The notes beneath the pieces are model-generated. The model did not search any database. It was not told where the DNA came from and worked only from the letters and a program-made list of their open reading frames with translations. A program made the position numbers and the translations under genes. This document shows, piece after piece, positions 44,947 through 53,204 of a DNA stretch of 64,000 nucleotides; positions within the stretch are counted from its first letter, which is position 1, and every line of letters begins with the position of its first letter. Source of the stretch: Microtetraspora sp. NBRC 16547 (lineage in GTDB: Bacteria > Actinomycetota > Actinomycetes > Streptosporangiales > Streptosporangiaceae); contig NZ_BSSE01000014.1 in assembly GCF_030268965.1 (NCBI RefSeq), positions 62,001 through 126,000 on the forward strand, in the 5' to 3' direction.

Positions 44947-45909
44947 GTGATCCGCTACCGATTGGGCGCCGGTGCTGCGAGCGTGCGATGGGCCATGTCG
45001 CCGATCCACGAAGTGGTCAGTCTTGCCCGGCTGCTGACAGAACCGCAGCGTCACCCGATGTTCCACCAGTGGCTCCGCCGTCGCCACCACCGCCTTTCCG
45101 GCCTGGACCTGAGCGCGCTCACGATCTTCATGGCCGATGGCGCGTACCGGCCCGACTTCCTCGACCCATCGCCGATGTCCAGTGAGCCGACCTTCGAAGA
45201 AGGCATGGATGCCCTCCTCTCCATCCCGACGGACCAGGTCTACGCCGAGTTGGTCGACGCCGGTATCGGGCGTGGGGCACAAATAGGCCGCCGACTGCTC
45301 GATGACCCCGACCGAGCCAGGCTGGAGGCCGCCGAAGCGGTGCGCCGCCTCTGGAAGGCCGCCATGGAACCGGAGTGGCCGTCCATGCGGCAGGCGCTGC
45401 GCGCCGAGATGCTGGACCGCGCCCTCCAGGTCAACCGCGAGGGGCTGCGCACCGTCCTTCCGCGCCTGCACCACTCCGCAGGGTGCGAAGGCGACACCAT
45501 CACCGTCGAGTCGACCGCCGATGTCGACGTCGACTGCCCCGAGGGACTCATTCTCGTTCCGTCACTGTTCATCACCGACCGGGTGCAGTGCTCCACCTCA
45601 GACCACTGGACTCCGGCGATCTACTACCCGGCATCCGGGCGATACCTCTGGGCGGCACCTCCCACTCCGAGATCCCTTGACCGGCTTCTGGGAACGACTC
45701 GATCGAGGATCCTGGCCGCGCTCACCACTCCGCTGCAGACGACCATTGTGGCCAGGCTGGTGAGCGTCACCGTCCCGACGGCCAGCGAACACCTGGCAAT
45801 CCTGCGAGACGCCGGGTTGATCGACACCAGCCGGGCCGGCCGCACGGCCACGCACGAGCTGACCAAAGCTGGACATGCTCTCCTGGACGCGGCCTCGCCG
45901 CGACCATGA
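44947..45909 (+). CDS. ArsR-type winged-helix regulator (DUF5937-like)
   Basis: A 320-residue protein. A long N-terminal region starts VIRYRLGAGAASVRWAMSPI, typical of DUF5937 proteins, and is followed by a C-terminal ArsR helix-turn-helix: STRSRILAALTTPLQTTIVA-like sequence (here TTRSRILAALTTPLQTTIVA) and VTVPTASEHLAILRDAGLID. The GTG at 44947 is preferred because it restores the family N-terminus; GGGAGG abuts it too closely to be an ideal ribosome site. Divergent from the cupin gene. Confidence 0.87.
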   Translation: MIRYRLGAGAASVRWAMSPIHEVVSLARLLTEPQRHPMFHQWLRRRHHRLSGLDLSALTIFMADGAYRPDFLDPSPMSSEPTFEEGMDALLSIPTDQVYAELVDAGIGRGAQIGRRLLDDPDRARLEAAEAVRRLWKAAMEPEWPSMRQALRAEMLDRALQVNREGLRTVLPRLHHSAGCEGDTITVESTADVDVDCPEGLILVPSLFITDRVQCSTSDHWTPAIYYPASGRYLWAAPPTPRSLDRLLGTTRSRILAALTTPLQTTIVARLVSVTVPTASEHLAILRDAGLIDTSRAGRTATHELTKAGHALLDAASPRP

Positions 45910-45983
45910 CTGGTCTGGGAGCTACCGGTCCTCCCCATCGGGCCGGTGCGTCGACGAATCGATGCCCGCACGAATGATTCGTC

Positions 45984-46124
45984 ATGGATGGCGACGAACT
46001 GCTGTTCAACACCGACGCCGACAGCGTCAAGGGCCGCGACCTGGCCGGCACCTGCGACGAAACCGCTGCGACTGCCGGATGCGGCATGTTCTCTCACCAC
46101 GACCTTCGCCACTTCCGAGATTGA
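45984..46124 (+). pseudogene. Fragment of a PPOX-class (F420-type) oxidase
   Basis: A 46-residue frame, MDGDELLFNTDADSVKGRDL followed by AGTCDE, matches the FxxxGDxLxFxTxxxTxKxRNL strand of pyridoxamine-5'-phosphate-oxidase-like F420 proteins. The flanking parts are frameshifted or lost. It is probably a relic. It occupies most of the 410-bp gap before the kinase-like gene. Confidence 0.4.
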
Positions 46125-46135
46125 CACCATCTCGG
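46115..46135 (+). terminator. Hairpin CCGAGAT-N7-ATCTCGG with T-tract
   Basis: A perfect 7-bp stem and 7-base loop followed directly by ATTTTTC, the only intrinsic terminator with a T-run that I see in the window. A third ATCTCGG copy lies at about 46148, so an operator array is an alternative reading. Confidence 0.5.
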
Positions 46136-46319
46136 ATTTTTCTCGTATCTCGGCTGGACCCGGGACAGGCCCAGGAAGAGCTCGGTGATCGAACGGCGCC
46201 GATCCCGACCCATCCACCGAGTCCGGGACCGGCGGCTGAAGGCCTACACTCCGGAATCCAAGATCAGAATGACCGGAAGGCGGTACGTGCTTATGGGATT
46301 TCGGAGTGATGGTGCGGAC

Positions 46320-47420
46320 ATGTCCCACGATGAGCGCGTCATCAGGTACGGCCACGTGTCGAGCGCGTTGGCGTTACACAGTGATCGGCGACTGGCGGAA
46401 CTCGTAGACCACGCTCCGGTCGCCGGTTCCGGTATCGGCGGCACGTCGGTGCTGTTGGACGTCGACGGTGTGCCGGTGTTCGCCAAACGGATCCCTCTCA
46501 CCGACCTGGAACGCCACCCGGACAACGTCATGTCCACGGCGAATCTGTTCGGGCTGCCGGTGTTCTGCCAATACGGAGTCGGCTCACCGAGTTTCGGCGC
46601 GTGGCGCGAACTGGCGGCCAACATCATGACGACGAACTGGGTACTCGCCAGGCGCAGTGAGGCCTTTCCTCTCCTCTACCACTGGCGGGTGCTGCCCGGA
46701 GCGGTGCCGGTAGCCGAGGAGCACGCCAACGTCGAGCGTGTCGTCGCCTACTGGGGCGGCTCGCCCGCGGTGCGGCGGCGGCTCCATGCGCTGCGTCAGG
46801 CGTCGGCGAGCATCGTGCTGTTCCAGGAGTTCATCCCGCACACCCTGCGCGACTGGCTCGCCGCCCAGGTCGCGGCGGGCGAGGACGCCGTCGCCTCGGC
46901 GTGCGCGATGCTGGAGTCGCGGCTGCTCGCCGACATCGCCTTCATGAACGCAGGCGGCCTGATGCACTTCGACGCCCACTTCGACAACATCATCACGGAC
47001 GGGCGTCGCCTGTACATCACCGACCTCGGCCTGGCGACCTCTGCGCGCTTCGACCTCTCCGCGCAGGAGGCGACGTTCGTCGAACGGAATCGCACGCACG
47101 ATATCGCCTACGCGGTCATGAGGCTGGTGAACTGGCTGGTGTCAGCGGTGTGCGGGGTGGCGGTTCCGGACACCGGCGGGCCGGTGGAGCGCAACGAATA
47201 CATCCGGGCGTGTGCGGCGGGCGCCGAGCCCCTCGGCGCCCCGGCCGCCGTTGCGGAGTTGATCCGCCGGTACGCACCCGTGGCAGCCGTCATGAACGAC
47301 TTCTACTGGGATCTGTTCGGGGTGAGCCGGGCCACGCCGTATCCGGCCGAGAAGATCAACGCTGTCCGCGCGTGGTCGAACACGACCCCTGAACCGCATG
47401 AAAGCGGACACGGCTCCTGA
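46320..47420 (+). CDS. Protein-kinase-like phosphotransferase
   Basis: A 366-residue kinase-fold protein. A nucleotide-binding strand with Lys (VPVFAKRIPL) is followed by the catalytic loop LMHFDAHFDNIITDG (HxD with Asn) and a DLG metal motif in YITDLGLATSARF in place of DFG. The overall pattern matches an actinobacterial family annotated as protein kinase family proteins, closer to aminoglycoside-type phosphotransferases than to PknB. The ATG at 46320 (MSHDERVIRYGHVSSAL) matches the family start; earlier in-frame ATGs exist at 46293 and 46269. The substrate is unknown. Confidence 0.85.
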   Translation: MSHDERVIRYGHVSSALALHSDRRLAELVDHAPVAGSGIGGTSVLLDVDGVPVFAKRIPLTDLERHPDNVMSTANLFGLPVFCQYGVGSPSFGAWRELAANIMTTNWVLARRSEAFPLLYHWRVLPGAVPVAEEHANVERVVAYWGGSPAVRRRLHALRQASASIVLFQEFIPHTLRDWLAAQVAAGEDAVASACAMLESRLLADIAFMNAGGLMHFDAHFDNIITDGRRLYITDLGLATSARFDLSAQEATFVERNRTHDIAYAVMRLVNWLVSAVCGVAVPDTGGPVERNEYIRACAAGAEPLGAPAAVAELIRRYAPVAAVMNDFYWDLFGVSRATPYPAEKINAVRAWSNTTPEPHESGHGS

Positions 47421-47432
47421 GCGGTGGCCGTC

Positions 47433-48455
47433 TCAGTGCTCCCGGTAGTAGTCGGCTAGGGCGGCGAACGCGGCCTTGGGTTCCCATGGCATGTCGGGGT
47501 AGGTGGCTCCGAGGCGGTCCTCGAAGACTTTGACGATGCCGTAGCTGGCCAGGTCCAGGTCCTCGCGGGGGTCGCCGTCGGGGCGGTGCAGGTGGTCGTA
47601 CAGCGCGAAGGTGAACACGAAGGTGCTGTCGATGCCTCCGGCGTCGAAGACCTCCAGCAGCTCGCGCAGATACGCGGCCTGACCGGCCTCGTCGCGGGTG
47701 TACTCACCGTTCAACCGAACAGGACCGGTGTCCTTGTCGTACTCGACGATCTCCAGACCGTGAGCGCCCCGCTCGCCCGCACCGTGGTAGCCGGCCGCGC
47801 CGAACTCGGTGATCGCGACCGGCTTTCCCTGCGCGACGAGGCCGCGGACGCCTTCGGCGAAGCGGTCGGCGATCTCGACCGACCGGTAGAGATCCACGGA
47901 CATGATGTCGAACGGTGCCCAGTCGACGCGCTCAAGCGGTACGGAGGCGTAGGTCACCTTGCCGCCGAAGCCCTCACGGACGAGTGCCACGGCCTTGGCG
48001 AGGAAGTCGTTGACACGTGCGCTGACCTCGCCGATCTGCTCGCGCAGGAGATGTGGCTGGCGCAGCAACTCGACCCGCTCCTCAGTGCTGTCGCCGGGCA
48101 GGAACCCCTTGTTCATCAGGCTCAGCTCTGCGCCGGTGACGAACACGACCTCGGCTCCCCGCTGTCTCAGCCGCTCCGCGCGCGCCGCGCAGTCGGCGAG
48201 CAGCGACAGCATCTCGTCGGTGGTCAGTTCAAGCGGGTAGGGCGAGAACCAGACCTCGAGGCCGAGGTCGGCGGCGTATGCCGCCGCGAGCTCCAGCCGT
48301 TCCGGATCACCGCCCATGACGCGTACCGCATCACAGTGCAGGTCATCACGGATGATGCGCAGCTCGCGCTTGACTACCTCCGAGTCGAAGAGCTTGCGGG
48401 ACATGGCTCCGTCGCGGACGAAGCCGGTGTCATAGCTGATGCCTTTGGCTCGCAT
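47433..48455 (-). CDS. TIM-barrel, glycoside-hydrolase-like protein
   Basis: A 340-residue soluble protein: MRAKGISYDTGFV at the start, CDAVRVMGGDPERLELAAAY, VFVTGAELSLMNKGF, DIMSVDLYRS and VAITEFGAAGYHGAG. Two acidic residues at strand ends (ELS and EFG) match a clan GH-A barrel acid/base and nucleophile arrangement. Some relatives carry an abortive-infection label of uncertain basis. It is divergent from a TetR gene, with two identical-type operators between them, so it is the probable regulated target. Confidence 0.8.
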   Translation of the reverse strand: MRAKGISYDTGFVRDGAMSRKLFDSEVVKRELRIIRDDLHCDAVRVMGGDPERLELAAAYAADLGLEVWFSPYPLELTTDEMLSLLADCAARAERLRQRGAEVVFVTGAELSLMNKGFLPGDSTEERVELLRQPHLLREQIGEVSARVNDFLAKAVALVREGFGGKVTYASVPLERVDWAPFDIMSVDLYRSVEIADRFAEGVRGLVAQGKPVAITEFGAAGYHGAGERGAHGLEIVEYDKDTGPVRLNGEYTRDEAGQAAYLRELLEVFDAGGIDSTFVFTFALYDHLHRPDGDPREDLDLASYGIVKVFEDRLGATYPDMPWEPKAAFAALADYYREH

Positions 48456-48486
48456 GTGTCGCGCCCTCTTCCAGTGCGGGATTTAC

Positions 48487-48501
48487 GGTACTCGCCGTAC
48501 C
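48487..48501. promoter_or_regulatory. TetR operator candidate 1, GGTAC-N5-GTACC
   Basis: A perfect inverted repeat, GGTAC TCGCC GTACC, 32 bp upstream of the TIM-barrel gene's start. It is duplicated with the same arms and spacer at 48541. The two copies make a regulatory role convincing. Confidence 0.7.
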
Positions 48502-48540
48502 TTAATTGCTGTAGCTCAGGGATGACAACCAAAATGGGAA

Positions 48541-48555
48541 GGTACGATCGGTACC
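48541..48555. promoter_or_regulatory. TetR operator candidate 2, GGTAC-N5-GTACC
   Basis: A perfect inverted repeat, GGTAC GATCG GTACC, 18 bp upstream of the TetR start codon and 54 bp from the first copy. One site per promoter suggests that the TetR protein represses itself and the divergent TIM-barrel gene. Confidence 0.7.
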
Positions 48556-48572
48556 GCTTGCGGGAAGGGGCC

Positions 48573-49193
48573 ATGGCGGAGAATCCGATGAGGCAGCCAG
48601 GTGCTGGGCAGACGCGGCGACGTGGCGCTGCCCTGGAGGAGGCGATCCTGCGCGCTGCGGTGGACGAACTCACCGAGTCCGGATACGCCGGGTTGACCAT
48701 GGACAAGGTCGCCGCTCGCGCCGGCACCAACAAGAACGCCATCTACCGCCGCTGGCCGAACCGCCTCGCGCTCGGCATCGCCGCATATCGGCAGCTCGCC
48801 ACGACGGTCCCACCCCCCGACACCGGCAGTCTGCGCGGAGACGTCCTCGAGCTGCTCCGCCAGGCGAACCGCCACTGGAGCTCCCCCCTCGGCGCGATCC
48901 TGCGCGAACTACTCTCCGCAGCAGGCGGCACGTCGGAACTCCTGGCACAGCTGCAAGAGCAGCCCGGCGACGCCGCGGCCGCCCCCTGGTTGACCACTCT
49001 GGGGCGCGCGGTCGCACGCGGTGAAGCAGCCCCCGAAGCGCTCCATCCACGGGTCGCCACCGTGGCCATCGTCCTGCTGCGCAACGAGTTCGTCGTGCGC
49101 GGGGTCCCTACCGCACCCGACGACGTCCTCGTCGAGATCGTCGACGAGGTGTACCTGCCTCTGGTGCGGCGACTCGGTCCGTCCCCGAGCTGA
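48573..49193 (+). CDS. TetR family regulator
   Basis: A 206-residue TetR protein with HTH LTESGYAGLTMDKVAARAGT then NKNAIYRRWPNRLALGIAAY; the KNAIYRRW form is the common TetR_C_16-like type. The C-terminal domain covers about 90-205. The ATG at 48573 has GGAAGGGG upstream. Two GGTAC-N5-GTACC operators lie before it. It probably controls the divergent TIM-barrel gene and itself. Confidence 0.9.
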   Translation: MAENPMRQPGAGQTRRRGAALEEAILRAAVDELTESGYAGLTMDKVAARAGTNKNAIYRRWPNRLALGIAAYRQLATTVPPPDTGSLRGDVLELLRQANRHWSSPLGAILRELLSAAGGTSELLAQLQEQPGDAAAAPWLTTLGRAVARGEAAPEALHPRVATVAIVLLRNEFVVRGVPTAPDDVLVEIVDEVYLPLVRRLGPSPS

Positions 49194-49229
49194 TCTTCCA
49201 CCGGCGCTGAGACCTGGACCAGTGACCGC

Positions 49230-49330
49230 GTGTTCGCAGGGAACAGTGATTCTCATAAATGGGCCGCGCTGCAGGACTACGCGGAAACCAAGCGCATCAC
49301 GGTGATCGCCTGCCTGCTCCACAAGGCCAG
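49230..49330 (+). mobile_element. Tn3-family transposase fragment
   Basis: A short reading HKWAALQDYAETKRITVIAC then LLHKARMR resembles the Tn3 transposase N-terminal block in which an aspartate/alanine-rich helix precedes an ACLLH segment and a DD(L/V)xxMF motif. Only about 30 residues are recognisable. Together with the fragment at 43696 and the resolvase piece at 51097 it points to a decayed Tn3-type transposon. Confidence 0.4.
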
Positions 49331-49584
49331 GATGCGGCCATCGCCTGATCGAAGCTCCCGAGGGACTTGCCCCGACGGGACGGCTTCCTGGGGCGTGGCC
49401 GTGCGACGCCCGGAAGATTGTGGCTCAAGTTGGCCAGGAACCTGATGCGGTCCAGAGCCTCCTCAGGGGAGTTGCTCTGCGCCACGCGCTGTGCGCCTCC
49501 GGCCAGATGGCGGATCTCGGTGAACGCCATGGCCGCCAGAAGCGCGGCTATGTCCCGGTCGAGCTCGGCCTTCTGGCTCTTCAT
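49297..49584 (-). CDS. Small hypothetical protein coupled to the S1-domain gene
   Basis: A 95-residue protein, MKSQKAELDRDIAALLAAMA then EALDRIRFLANLSHNLPGVA, with predicted helices and a basic tail. Its ATG overlaps the stop of the S1-domain gene (ATGA), so it is translationally coupled and probably real. I do not recognise the family. The end overlaps the transposon debris at 49230-49330. A partner role with the RNA-binding protein is inferred. Confidence 0.55.
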   Translation of the reverse strand: MKSQKAELDRDIAALLAAMAFTEIRHLAGGAQRVAQSNSPEEALDRIRFLANLSHNLPGVARPRPRKPSRRGKSLGSFDQAMAASWPCGAGRRSP

Positions 49585-51095
49585 GCCGATCCACCCTTAC
49601 TGCCGCCCCCAGGGCGGGTTGTGCGGGCCTGGGTATGCGACAAGGCAATGCGGCGGCGCGCGATATCGACATCAATGATCTTCACGGTGAGGGCGTCACC
49701 GACCTCGATGTCGTTCTCGGACGATTCATTCAGCTCGCTGGTGTGCACCAGCCCCTCGAAGCCGTCCTCTCGGTCTTCGATGCGGACGAAGACCCCGAAC
49801 GGGACGATCTTGGTGACCGGTCCGGTGACCACCTGCCCGATTCGCTGTGCGACCTGCGGCCACGGGTCTTCCTGCACTGCTCGGAGCGACAGCGGCACTC
49901 GTTCCCGAACCATATCGACGTCGAGGACCTCGGCTGTGATCTCCTGGCCGACGCTGACGACATCAGACGGGTGGTTGATCGGACGCCAGGACAGCTCCGG
50001 AATGTTAATCATTGCGGTGAAGCCGCCGATGTCCACGAAAGTGACGCCGAAGCTGGCGATGGTCGTGACCGTGCCGGTGACGACCTGGCCGCGCCGCAGG
50101 GTTTTCAGGAACGCCCAGCCCCGGTCGCTGGGCGTCGGCTCGGTCTGCCAGCGTGCGCGGAGAACCCCATCGCTGTCCGGTAGCACAGCGGTGAACAGCG
50201 GGTGCCGCTCATCGGTAGCCAGGGATACGACGCCGGCAGCACGCGCGCTGGTGATCTGGGAGGTCACTGCCTCGAATTGGGTCTCGTCCACGACCATGCT
50301 GGTGATCCGCCCGTCCTCGTCCTCCCAGAGGACTTCCACCAGGCCCTCCTCGGGCAGAGAGCCCATGGCCGCGTCTACGTCGGTGAGCAGGTCCGGCCAG
50401 ACCGCCAGCTGTGCGCGAGGGGTCAGCTGGGAGCGCACCGCCTCGATGTTGTCGCGGGTGAGGCGGTGCCAACGGGAGGCGTTCGCGGCGTAGGTCTCCT
50501 CCAGGAACGTGGCGCGGTGGGCACTGACCGCCCAGTGCAGGCGGGCCCAGAAGTCGGCGTCGGCCGGGCGCTGTACGCGCAGTGGGCCGTCGGGGGCGAA
50601 GTCGTACGGCGATGTGTCCAGGCGTTCCGGGAAAAGTCCGAGCGAGCGGGTGCGGGCCAGCGCCGCTTCGCAGGGGCGGCTGCTGCCGACGTAGAGGTAC
50701 TGGTCCCAGCCGACGTGCACGGTGAATGCTCCCTCCGCCTCCAGACGGCACCAGGCGCCGCTGTCGCGGAGCATGGCCCGGACGAGTTCCAGGCCGGCGG
50801 CCATCGGTACCAGGGCACCGTCGTGGAACCCGGTGAGGCCAGCTGGGAAGAGGTCGGCCAGGCCGTAGCCGTTGACCGGTGGTTCCAGGCCGAAGTGGGC
50901 GAAGCCGCCGATCTACGGCTCGCGGATGGTCAACTGGTCGACACCGGTCTCTTCGGCGAAGGCCGCGATGGCCTGCAGGTATGCGGCTTCGACCGGCCCA
51001 TGGTCACTGGTCGCGGGCTCGGCACCGGCATAGTGGCCGTGCTGATCGCGGTCGGCAGGGTCGTACTTGGTGACCTGGTAGACGTAAGGCAGCAC
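49581..51095 (-). pseudogene. S1-domain RNA-binding protein gene interrupted by an amber codon
   Basis: One continuous reading frame of 504 codons is broken only by a TAG at 50913-50915 (codon 61). Before it: MLPYVYQVTKYDPADRD and ATSDHGPVEAAYL; after it: GGFAHFGLEPPVNGYGL and later two S1 domains (GQVVTGTVTTIASFGVTFVD and GQVVTGPVTKIVPFGVFVRI). Homologous actinomycete proteins read through this point with Glu (GAG), one base from TAG. As sequenced, a 60-residue peptide and an ATG-initiated 407-residue protein (49581-50804) could be made. The start is a GTG at 51095, one base after the resolvase fragment's stop. Confidence 0.8.
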
Positions 51096-51096
51096 G

Positions 51097-51357
51097 TCAC
51101 TGCCCGCCGGAGGTCGAAGGCGCTGCTGCTGGGGTCTGGTGGGCGAGGCGGTCGAGCTTCGGGACGACGAGGGTGTCGCCGGCGCGCACGGCCGCGAGGG
51201 CCTGGGCCAGGCCGGGCCGGTCGCGGTTGGTTCCGGTCAGTCCGTGGTCCAGGTAGATCCGGTCCTCCGGGACATCCAGGCTGAGCAGGATCTCGCGCTG
51301 GGCGGTGAGGTCCTGCTTGTCCAGGCCGCATCTCGCGTAGCCGACGCGGTCGCTCAT
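51097..51357 (-). mobile_element. Truncated serine resolvase (Tn3 TnpR type)
   Basis: An 86-residue N-terminal part of a serine recombinase: MSDRVGYARCGLDKQDLTAQ, YLDHGLTGTNRDRPGLAQAL, GDTLVVPKLDRLA. After DRLA the sequence diverges (HQTPAAAPSTSGGQ) and stops, so the second half and DNA-binding domain are missing. The catalytic serine position, normally in YARCST, reads CGL, so it would be inactive. It adjoins the interrupted S1 gene. Start ATG 51357. Confidence 0.75.
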
Positions 51358-51554
51358 GCCCGGAGCGTACGGTAAGCCCCCGCTCAGTGCACAGATCACC
51401 GGACACCCTAAATGAGACGCCGTCAGCGCAGGTAGATCCTCCCAACCGGTCAAGATCACGATTGTTCGGTGGGGGTTCCCCTAACGGACACAAAGGACGC
51501 CGCGGTCAGTACCCTGACGCGGTGACGACCGACACCGCCTTGTTGTCGAGGGCC

Positions 51555-52121
51555 ATGAGTGGCAACGTCGACCCACCTCTGCTCCCGCTGCCGGATCGCG
51601 TCGCGGAGCTTATGTCCGAGCTGGAGTGCCCGCCGCGGCTGGCGGCCCACCTGCGAGCCGTCCACGATGTCGCACACCAGCTGGTCGACTGGGTGGAGAT
51701 GTGCTACCCCGCCTTGTTCTTTGACCGCGAGGCAGTGCTCTTCGGGGCCGCGACGCACGACATAGGTAAGACCGTGCACGTTTCCGAGCTTTCCGAGCCT
51801 GGCGGGGCGCACGAGCAGGCTGGGCGGACTCTTCTGCTCGGCCGCGGCGTCAGCCCGGGGCTCGCCCGCTTCGCCGCAACACACGCATCGTGGACGGAGC
51901 CGAGTGCCGGTCTGGAAGACCTCCTGGTGAGTCTCGCCGACAAGATCTGGAAGAACAAGCGCGTTCCGGACCTGGAGGATCTCGTTGTGGCTCGGCTGGC
52001 CGAGGCCACCGGCCGGGCGGCATGGGAGGAGTTCGTTGCGCTCGACGAAGTCCTCTCCCGCATCGGCGACGAGGCGGACGAACGTCTGGCGTTCCAGGCG
52101 TCCTTCGCGATCCACGGCTAA
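51555..52121 (+). CDS. HD-domain phosphohydrolase-like protein
   Basis: A 188-residue protein with the HD pattern: H in LRAVHDVAHQLVDWVE, the HD pair in LFGAATHDIGKTVHV, and a later histidine in AATHASW. The final Asp is in VSLADKIWK. HD proteins hydrolyse phosphate esters of nucleotides. The ATG at 51555 is used; a GTG at 51522 is in frame. It is monocistronic, between the resolvase relic and a convergent DsbA-like gene. Confidence 0.8.
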   Translation: MSGNVDPPLLPLPDRVAELMSELECPPRLAAHLRAVHDVAHQLVDWVEMCYPALFFDREAVLFGAATHDIGKTVHVSELSEPGGAHEQAGRTLLLGRGVSPGLARFAATHASWTEPSAGLEDLLVSLADKIWKNKRVPDLEDLVVARLAEATGRAAWEEFVALDEVLSRIGDEADERLAFQASFAIHG

Positions 52122-52168
52122 GGGTCACGGCATGAGTCACGGCATACGGACAGACCGGGTCATCGCGC

Positions 52169-53146
52169 TCAGTCGTACTCCGGTGTCATGACGGCGGCCA
52201 TGGCCAGATGCGGGGCGGCCTGCTCGGCCAGTCCCTGCCGCTGGAGCGTACGGCCGAGCAGATGCCGGGCGTAGGAGTCGTCCGGCGACTCGGCCACCAG
52301 CCGCTCCAGCGTGGCGCGGGCCCGCCCGAGCTGCGCCGAGGCGAAATAGGCGCGGGCGGCGAGCATGCGGACGTTGCGGTCGTCTCCGTGCACGTCAAGG
52401 AGGGGACGCAGCAGGGCCAGCGCCCCGAACGGATCGCGCTTGTCGAGCAGGGACTCGGCGAGCCGCAGGCGTTCCACCTCCTCGGGCAGCTCGCGCCGCC
52501 GGCCGCCCTGCAGCAGGAAGTCCTTGATCACATCGGCGGGCTGGGCGCCCGCGAGCGCGCGATCGCCGACGACGATCGTCGGCGAGGTGGCCACGCCCCT
52601 GGCCTTGCCGGTGAGCAGCAGCTCCCGCACCAGGTCATCGCCCGCGTCCGTGTCGAGCAACGCGGCGCCGTCGGCGAAGCCGGCCTCGGCGGCGACGTCC
52701 GCGAGCACCTCGCGGTCGCTGATGTCGCGACCCTCGATGAAGTGCGCCCGCATCACCTGCTCGGCCACGGCGTTCTGCCGCCCGGCCCCGCCATGCTCGA
52801 ACGCCAGGGCGAGCAGCCGGTGGGCGTCGTGGGCGTCGGCCCGCCAGGCCGCGCCCCAGCGGGGCCCCAGCCCTTCCTCGGCGGCGATCTCGGAGACGCG
52901 CACCCGGTTCTCCGCTGGTGACAGGCCGGGCGCGCACCGGCGCAGCGCGGTGTCCACCATCGGATCGCGGTACTCCTCCTCGAGCGGGACGGCCCGCGCC
53001 GGGGCGGTGGGGTCGATCCGGAACGGCCGCCACACGACCTCGACGGCGGCGTCGTCGAAGGCCGGGTCGGCCAGGGCCGCCTCCAGTCGCCGTTTGCCGA
53101 TGTACGCCCACCCGCAGACCACGTCCGCCCAGACCTCGATTCGCAT
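52169..53146 (-). CDS. FrnE-like DsbA-family protein fused to TPR repeats
   Basis: A 325-residue protein. Residues 1 to about 205 are the FrnE-type DsbA fold: MRIEVWADVVCGWAYIGKRR, ending with KARGVATSPTIVVGD. The active-site motif is CGWA rather than CPWC, so there is a single cysteine. Residues about 230-320 form tetratricopeptide-like helices (ALALLRPLLDVHGDDRN, RARATLERLVAESPDD). The ATG at 53146 gives the family start. It is divergent from a TetR gene with a palindromic operator in between. It probably acts in thiol-based redox or polyketide-like isomerisation. Confidence 0.85.
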   Translation of the reverse strand: MRIEVWADVVCGWAYIGKRRLEAALADPAFDDAAVEVVWRPFRIDPTAPARAVPLEEEYRDPMVDTALRRCAPGLSPAENRVRVSEIAAEEGLGPRWGAAWRADAHDAHRLLALAFEHGGAGRQNAVAEQVMRAHFIEGRDISDREVLADVAAEAGFADGAALLDTDAGDDLVRELLLTGKARGVATSPTIVVGDRALAGAQPADVIKDFLLQGGRRRELPEEVERLRLAESLLDKRDPFGALALLRPLLDVHGDDRNVRMLAARAYFASAQLGRARATLERLVAESPDDSYARHLLGRTLQRQGLAEQAAPHLAMAAVMTPEYD

Positions 53147-53161
53147 GCCAGGCAATCTATG

Positions 53162-53173
53162 CGACAGCTGTCG
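53162..53173. promoter_or_regulatory. Palindromic operator CGACAGCTGTCG
   Basis: A perfect 12-bp palindrome in the 58-bp gap between the FrnE-TPR gene and the TetR gene, a probable TetR site. A -10 hexamer TATAGT (53192-53197) lies 7 bases before the TetR GTG start, implying a leaderless TetR transcript. Confidence 0.6.
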
Positions 53174-53204
53174 ACTAAGCAACATTTGTCGTATAGTCGG
53201 GGTC

